Origin: an uncultured Ruminococcus sp.
GTDB taxonomy: Bacteria; Bacillota; Clostridia; Oscillospirales; CAG-272
Assembly (NCBI GenBank): GCA_902782445.1
Contig: CACZNC010000024.1
Span: 60,340 to 124,339, forward strand
DNA length: 64,000 nucleotides
Reading direction: 5' to 3'
The translations under genes were made by a program, and so were the position numbers. How positions within the stretch are numbered: the stretch's first letter is position 1; each line of letters opens with the position of its first letter. Positions 58,152 through 64,000 of this stretch are shown piece by piece. The notes under the pieces were generated by a model, which saw only the letters and a list, made by a program, of their open reading frames with translations, was not told where the DNA came from and made no database searches.

Positions 58152-58862
58152 TTACTGCTTTTTCTGCCCGTAATAGGCGTTCGGTCCGTGCTTGCGGTCG
58201 AAGTGACGGTGCAGGAGCACGCCGTCCATTTCAGGGATCTGCCCGGCGGCCGAGAGGACCTCCGTGTGGAACGCCATGTCCGCCACGGCTTCGAGGGTCA
58301 TGGCGCATTCGACGGAGTCCATCGGATCCTTGCCCCAGGCGAAAGGCCCGTGGGATTTGACGAGGACCGCCGGGATGTGCATGGGGTCGATCCCCCGGGT
58401 CTCGAAGGTCTCGCAGATGACCCGGCCGGTCTCGAGCTCGTATTCGCCCCGGATCTCCTCCGCCGTCATGTCCCGGGTGCAGGGGATCTCCCCGCCGAAG
58501 TGGTCCGCGTGGGTGGTGCCGTAGGGCCGGATGCCGCGTCCCGTCTGGGCATAGATGGTGGCCCAGGTGGAATGGGTGTGGGTCACGCCGCCGACAGCCG
58601 GGAAACGCCGATAGATCTCCAGGTGGGTGGGGGTGTCGGAGGAGGGATTGAGGGTCCCTTCGACGGTTTTGCCGGTCATGAGATCCACGACGGGGAAGAG
58701 GTCGGGTTTCAGTTCGTCGTACTCCACTCCGGAGGGCTTGATGACGACGAGTCCCCGTTTCCGGTCGATCCCGGAGACGTTGCCCCAGGTGAAGATCGCG
58801 AGCTTCCACGCGGGGATCTTCATGCAGGCTTCGTATACCTTCTGTTTCAGTTCTTCGAGCAT
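58152..58862 (-). CDS. araD: L-ribulose-5-phosphate 4-epimerase
   Basis: A 236-residue class II aldolase-family epimerase that interconverts L-ribulose 5-phosphate and D-xylulose 5-phosphate. Visible marks: TWGNVSGIDRKRGLVVIKPSGV at the N-terminus, zinc-site histidines in VTHTHSTWA and TTHADHFGG, and the C-terminal DGVLLHRHFDRKHGPNAYYGQ typical of AraD. No other arabinose genes are adjacent; it lies 21 bases after obgE, an unusual neighbour. Length matches the family. Confidence 0.95.
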   Translation of the reverse strand: MLEELKQKVYEACMKIPAWKLAIFTWGNVSGIDRKRGLVVIKPSGVEYDELKPDLFPVVDLMTGKTVEGTLNPSSDTPTHLEIYRRFPAVGGVTHTHSTWATIYAQTGRGIRPYGTTHADHFGGEIPCTRDMTAEEIRGEYELETGRVICETFETRGIDPMHIPAVLVKSHGPFAWGKDPMDSVECAMTLEAVADMAFHTEVLSAAGQIPEMDGVLLHRHFDRKHGPNAYYGQKKQ

Positions 58863-58883
58863 GGCGTCAAATCTCCTTCTCTG

Positions 58884-60200
<1,317 letters not shown>

Positions 60201-60275
60201 TCAGTATTGACTTTGATTGTGTGATCGTTTCGGCTTGTCTGCGTCAGCGGCCGTTCCGCCGGGGGAAATACTTCC

Positions 60276-61469
60276 TCAGTCCCCGAACATTTCCCGGGCG
60301 AGGTCGCCGAGGATCTTCACGCCGCGGTCGATATCTTCGTCGGAGGGAGTGGAATAGTTGAGCCGGAAGGAGTCGGAGGGAGCCGCCGGATCGCAGTTGA
60401 ACGCGGTCCCCGGAACGACGGCCACCTTGCGGGCGAGGGCTTCCTTCACGTAATCCGCGGAGGAGACGCCGCCGGGCAGGGTGCACCAGAGGAAGAGGCC
60501 CCCTTCGGGACGGGTGTAGCTCACGCACTTCGGCATGAATTCGTCCAGTCGTGCGAGCATCCGGCCGGCCTTGTCCCGGTAGATCCCCCGGATCGCTTCG
60601 ATGTGCGCGTCCAGATCCCGCTCGGTCATGTAGCGGTAGCAGAGCATCTGGAAGAAGATATTGGTGTGGACGTCCTCGACTTGCTTCGCGACGACCATCT
60701 TCTGAATGACGGGCTGGGGACCGCAGGCGTATCCGATGCGCATCCCTGCGGAGAGGATCTTCGAGAAGGAGGAGCAGTACATCACGATCCCGTCCTCGTC
60801 GAAGGACTTGTAGGTGGGAACGTCCTCCCCGGCGAACCGCAGTTCTCCGTAGGGGTTGTCCTCGAAGATCAGCACGCCGTACTTCTTCGCGATCTCGTAG
60901 ACCGCCTTCCGGTTTTCGAGGGTGGAGGTGACGCCCGCCGGGTTCTGGAAGGTGGGGATGAGGTAGAGCATCTTGACGTTCGGGGTATTGGCGAGGGTCT
61001 CTTCCAGCTTTTCGGGGTCGATGCCCTCGGAGGTGAGGGGAACGCCCACGGTCTTCGCGCCGTTGGAACGGAACGCGTTCAGCGCGCCGATGAAGGACGG
61101 GTTCTCGCAGACCACCACGTCTCCCTCGTTGCACATCACCTTGCAGCAGAGCTCGATGGCCTGGTTGCCGCCGGTGGTGACGATGGTCTCGTCGAAGTCC
61201 CGGCCGATCCCGAACTTCTCCTTCATGCGGGCGCGGATGGCCTCGCGGAAGGGCGGATAGCCTTCGGTGACGGAGTACTGGAGGGCGGCGGTGGAGGAGT
61301 TTGCAAAAATGTCCGCCGAGAGGTCGGCGAGATCCGCTACCGGGAAGGACAGGGGGGAGGGGTTGCCCGCGGCGAAGCTGATGATGGTCGGGTCGGAGAG
61401 GGACTTGAAGATTTCGCGGATGGCGGAGGGTTTCAGGGCCGCCAGCTTGTCCGAGATTTTATATTCCAT
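60276..61469 (-). CDS. PLP-dependent aminotransferase, class I/II (LysN/AadAT-like)
   Basis: A 397-residue fold-type I aminotransferase. Visible marks: TTGGNQAIELCCKV, IPTFQNPAGVTSTLENRK, FEDNPYGELRF and the PLP-lysine motif SFSKILSAGMRIGY, plus the C-terminal Arg in FRLNYS. The family is the stand-alone relative of the MocR aminotransferase domain and includes 2-aminoadipate and valine-pyruvate type enzymes. The substrate is not clear. The start at 61469 gives the family's usual MEYKISDKLAALKPSAIREI; a longer open frame to 61955 overlaps hisS and is not real. Transcribed divergently from hisS. Confidence 0.93.
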   Translation of the reverse strand: MEYKISDKLAALKPSAIREIFKSLSDPTIISFAAGNPSPLSFPVADLADLSADIFANSSTAALQYSVTEGYPPFREAIRARMKEKFGIGRDFDETIVTTGGNQAIELCCKVMCNEGDVVVCENPSFIGALNAFRSNGAKTVGVPLTSEGIDPEKLEETLANTPNVKMLYLIPTFQNPAGVTSTLENRKAVYEIAKKYGVLIFEDNPYGELRFAGEDVPTYKSFDEDGIVMYCSSFSKILSAGMRIGYACGPQPVIQKMVVAKQVEDVHTNIFFQMLCYRYMTERDLDAHIEAIRGIYRDKAGRMLARLDEFMPKCVSYTRPEGGLFLWCTLPGGVSSADYVKEALARKVAVVPGTAFNCDPAAPSDSFRLNYSTPSDEDIDRGVKILGDLAREMFGD

Positions 61470-61512
61470 GAAAAAACGCCTCGATTCGTTCGAATTTCTG
61501 TCCGCTTTTGTT

Positions 61513-61541
61513 ATTCTACCATAGATCCCGCCCAAAAACAA
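61513..61541 (-). promoter_or_regulatory. Promoter of the aminotransferase gene
   Basis: Minus-strand TTGTTT (61541-61536), 17 bases, TAGAAT (61518-61513). Confidence 0.65.
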
Positions 61542-61571
61542 GGGAAGAGCGCAAGTTTTTTCCGGCAATAC

Positions 61572-61600
61572 TTGAAATCCGGGTCCGGTTTTGCTATAAT
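61572..61600 (+). promoter_or_regulatory. Promoter of hisS
   Basis: TTGAAA (61572-61577), 17 bases, TATAAT (61595-61600), 56 bases before the hisS start. No T-box leader is present, as the leader is too short. Confidence 0.75.
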
Positions 61601-61656
61601 ATACACTTGAAGGTTTCTCCGCATCGACGGAGAGGAATCGGGAGAACGAAACAGGA

Positions 61657-62922
61657 ATGGAAAAGATCGCAAAACCCCGCGGCACGATGGACGTCATGGC
61701 GCCCGACGTGTTCGCATGGAACCATATAGAAAAGACCGTGCGCGAGACGGCGGAACGCTTCGGCTTCACCGAGATCAAAACGCCGATGTTCGAGGAGATC
61801 GGACTTTTCAAGCGCGGCGTCGGCGAGACCACGGACGTCGTGCAGAAGGAGATGTACTCCTTCACCGACAAGGACGGCACGGTGTACGCCCTGCGCCCGG
61901 AGGGGACCGCATCCGTCGCCCGGGCCATCATCGAGAACGGGAAAGCGGCGGACACGCTCCCGCTGAAATACTTCTACCTCATCAACTGCTTCCGCTACGA
62001 GAAGCCGGAGGCCGGGAGAAGCCGCGAGTTCGTCCAGTTCGGATGCGAAATGTTCGGGGCCCCCGGAGCCGGCGCGGACTTCACGGTGATCTCGCTCGCG
62101 AATTCCGTGATCCGCTCCCTCGGGCTGACGAACGTCCGCCTGCACATCAATTCGATCGGATGCCCCGCGTGCCGCCCGAAATACCGCGAAGCCCTCGTGG
62201 ACTACCTCCGCGCGCACCGGGCCGAGCTCTGCGACACCTGCCTCGACCGGATGGAGACCAATCCCCTCCGCGTGCTCGACTGCAAGAACGATTCCTGCAA
62301 GAAGGTCGCGGAGAACGCCCCCCGCACCGTCGACCACCTCTGCCCGGAGTGCGAGGCGCACCTCGGCGAACTGAAATCCTACCTCGACGCCTGCGGGATC
62401 GGGTATGTCATCGACCCGCACATCGTCCGCGGACTGGACTACTATACCCGCACCGTGTTCGAATTCATCGCCGAGGGCATCGGATCCCAGAGCACGGTCT
62501 GCGGCGGCGGACGGTACGACGGGCTCATGGAAGAGCTCGGAGGCCCGAAGATGGCCGGGATCGGCTTCGGCATGGGCATCACCCGCCTGATCCTCGCGAT
62601 GAAGCAGAACGGCGTCGAGATCCCCGCGCTGGCCGTCCCCGAGCTCTATATCGCCGCGATGGGGAAGGAAGCAACCGTCCGCGCCGCCCGGATCGTTTCG
62701 GATCTGAGAGAAAGTGGGATCAATGCCGACAGCGATATCATGGGCCGCTCCCTCAAAGCTCAGATGAAATACGCCGACAAGATCGCCGCCCGCTACACCC
62801 TGATCCTCGGGGATGCGGAGATCGCCTCCGGCCGCGCGGTCATCAAGGAAATGGCGACGAGCGAACAGACGGAAGTCCCCCTCGACGGGATCGCCGCCTT
62901 CCTCGCGGGAAAGAGAGGCTGA
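61657..62922 (+). CDS. hisS: Histidyl-tRNA synthetase
   Basis: A 421-residue class II synthetase. Motif 1 region at VFAWNHIEKTVRETAERFGF, YALRPEGTASVARAI, motif 2 CFRYEKPEAGRSREFVQFG, histidine-specific loop RGLDYYTRTVFEF and CGGGRYDGL, and motif 3 GFGMGITRLIL are all seen, then the anticodon-binding domain (about 330-420). A Cys-rich insertion (DTCLDRM, DCKNDSCKK, LCPECEAH) is present, as in many clostridial HisRS. Confidence 0.97.
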   Translation: MEKIAKPRGTMDVMAPDVFAWNHIEKTVRETAERFGFTEIKTPMFEEIGLFKRGVGETTDVVQKEMYSFTDKDGTVYALRPEGTASVARAIIENGKAADTLPLKYFYLINCFRYEKPEAGRSREFVQFGCEMFGAPGAGADFTVISLANSVIRSLGLTNVRLHINSIGCPACRPKYREALVDYLRAHRAELCDTCLDRMETNPLRVLDCKNDSCKKVAENAPRTVDHLCPECEAHLGELKSYLDACGIGYVIDPHIVRGLDYYTRTVFEFIAEGIGSQSTVCGGGRYDGLMEELGGPKMAGIGFGMGITRLILAMKQNGVEIPALAVPELYIAAMGKEATVRAARIVSDLRESGINADSDIMGRSLKAQMKYADKIAARYTLILGDAEIASGRAVIKEMATSEQTEVPLDGIAAFLAGKRG

Positions 62923-62927
62923 CGCGG

Positions 62928-63524
62928 ATGGAACTCTCGGCTTTCCTCAAAATGCAGCACGATCTCGCCGTGGAAAAGGGCTGGATCGGAGGCAGGACCC
63001 CGGAAAACGGCCCCTTCTCCCTCCTCTGGAGCATGGACGAGCTCGGGGAGGCGATCTCCATCATCAAGAAGAAGGGCTCCGACGGCATCATGGAGAACCC
63101 CGCGGTCCGGGAGCACTTCGTCGAAGAGGTGGCCGACCACCTCATGTACATTTTCGACATGATGGAGTGCTACGGCATCACCGCGGACGAATTCACGGAC
63201 GTCTACGTGAAGAAATTCGAGCGCAACCTCGGCCGGTCCTGGAGCGAAAACGAGCGGATGTACGAAAACGCCGCCGTGAAGACCCTCTCGGTGGACGCGG
63301 GATTTCTGCCGGACGAACGGCTCTGGGAACTGCTGATCCGCGCGGGCGTGAAGGTCTCCGTCGTGACGGACGAGCCGGAGAAGACGGGGAAGATCATCAA
63401 CTCCCTCGTGAACGATTCGGCGAAGGTGGTCCTGACCGACGCGTTCCCGCCCCACGCCGATTTTACGGTGGACAGCGCGGAAAGCCTCGGAAAGCTCCGG
63501 GAGCTCTTCGGCGAGGAAGAATAA
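62928..63524 (+). CDS. MazG-like nucleotide pyrophosphohydrolase domain protein with extra C-terminal domain
   Basis: A 198-residue protein. Residues 1-110 form an all-alpha NTP-pyrophosphatase-like domain with WSMDELGEAISIIKKKG and EEVADHLMYIFDMMECYG, the two acidic metal-binding helices of the MazG/dCTPase family, and a closing FERNLGRSW. The remaining 80 residues (FLPDERLWELLIRAGVKVSVVTD, AKVVLTDAFPPHADFTVDSAESLG) alternate helices and strands in a small alpha/beta domain I do not recognise. It starts five bases after hisS and so is co-transcribed. Likely a house-cleaning nucleotide hydrolase. Confidence 0.75.
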   Translation: MELSAFLKMQHDLAVEKGWIGGRTPENGPFSLLWSMDELGEAISIIKKKGSDGIMENPAVREHFVEEVADHLMYIFDMMECYGITADEFTDVYVKKFERNLGRSWSENERMYENAAVKTLSVDAGFLPDERLWELLIRAGVKVSVVTDEPEKTGKIINSLVNDSAKVVLTDAFPPHADFTVDSAESLGKLRELFGEEE

Positions 63525-63668
63525 AGCGCGGATCCCGGACGGGGGAGGCCGCGGAAGGAAGTGATCTCATGCGGCATACGGATCATGCCGGGCTTGACGG
63601 GGGAGAGAAGACCGCCTCCCGACCCCGCATCACAATCAGACGATAAACCGAAAGGAATTTGAATAGAC

Positions 63669-64000
63669 ATGGAATCCTTTGCGAGAGAAGACAAAAGAAC
63701 CAATTACTGCGGCACATTGACCTCCGCCGACATCGGACGCGAAGTCTCCCTCACCGGCTGGTGCCAGAGACAGCGCGACCTTGGCTCCCTCATTTTCATC
63801 GACCTGCGGGACCGCACCGGCATCGTGCAGCTGGCCTTTGACGACAGCACGGACCGGGAGATCTTCGACAAGGCCTTCGGCGTCCGGGCGGAATACGTGC
63901 TCGCGGCGAAGGGCACGGTCCGTTCCCGGGGTGAGGCCGCCGTCAACCGCAACATCCCGACGGGGGAGATCGAAGTCTTCGTGACCTCCTTCAAGATCCT
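63669..64000 (+). CDS. aspS: Aspartyl-tRNA synthetase (partial, 3' end outside window)
   Basis: The first 110 residues of a bacterial AspRS, running off the window. The N-terminal OB-fold anticodon-binding region is clear: REDKRTNYCGTL, VSLTGWCQRQRDLGSLIFID, LRDRTGIVQLAFD and VRAEYVLAAKGTVRSR. AAAGGAA lies upstream of the start. hisS followed closely by aspS is a common order in Firmicutes; here a MazG-like gene lies between them. Confidence 0.95.
   Translation, partial: MESFAREDKRTNYCGTLTSADIGREVSLTGWCQRQRDLGSLIFIDLRDRTGIVQLAFDDSTDREIFDKAFGVRAEYVLAAKGTVRSRGEAAVNRNIPTGEIEVFVTSFKI

Noticed and set aside
61601..61656. T-box leader before hisS
   Set aside because: Only about 56 bases separate the promoter from the start, too short for a T-box, and no T-box sequence or terminator is visible.
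63525..63668. tRNA gene between the MazG-like gene and aspS
   Set aside because: No cloverleaf with TTCGA-type T-loop and CCA-end stem could be drawn in this gap.

Overview
The window looks like chromosome from a GC-rich Firmicute of the class Clostridia. This is inferred from consensus TTGACA/TATAAT promoters with 17-base spacers, AGGAGG-type ribosome binding sites, S-layer homology (SLH) wall proteins, NlpC/P60, VanZ, YitT, BlaI/BlaR1 and GHKL families, and very GC-rich third codon positions (which also create many long antisense open frames that are not genes). An uncultured gut Oscillospirales-type genome is a guess, not a demonstrated identity. No rRNA, tRNA, CRISPR array or complete insertion sequence was seen.

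Layout. 1-4289: the end of an ABC-2 type exporter operon (ATPase, membrane-anchored extracellular protein, two permeases). 4456-8330: two overlapping CNNM/CBS membrane proteins, then a convergent YitT-family protein. 8655-13214: a cell-surface set of lipoprotein, SLH-transglutaminase and SLH-NlpC/P60. 13215-13760: a repeat-rich intergenic region ending in a BlaI-type promoter with two operator repeats. 13764-19008: blaI and a giant blaR1-like gene. 19103-24746: regulators, a DUF2975 protein, a UroD-like protein and a secreted repeat protein. 24889-28675: a second UroD-like protein, a small unknown protein and a GH78-like enzyme. 28949-34191: an NHLM-type peptide export operon interrupted by a low-GC four-helix-bundle cassette.

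34444-43276 is a probable catabolic operon: GH2 beta-galactosidase, Gfo/Idh/MocA oxidoreductase, an (alpha/alpha)6 glycosidase-like protein, a third UroD-like protein and a CstA-family transporter. It is followed by a solute-binding lipoprotein, a GyrI-like protein, a Nudix hydrolase, a GH20 hexosaminidase, a heparinase-like protein with an acetyltransferase, a second oxidoreductase, an orphan GHKL kinase, a phosphodiesterase/LamG protein, VanZ and a second heparinase-like protein. The glycan enzymes carry no signal peptides, so they probably act on imported oligosaccharides. 57881-64000 is housekeeping: araD, obgE, an aminotransferase, hisS, a MazG-like protein and the start of aspS.

The most unusual content is between the genes. 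Two copies of a three-hairpin element (47967-48066, 57732-57840) differ by compensatory base changes that preserve the stems. A second family of about 150-230 bases has three copies (13240-13466 minus, 13601-13745 plus, 45042-45233 plus) with modular hairpins. A short TTAGTTG/GCTAGCGGTTAGT repeat flanks the four-helix-bundle cassette and also occurs near 4338. Most of these lie between gene 3' ends; one sits in the blaI leader.
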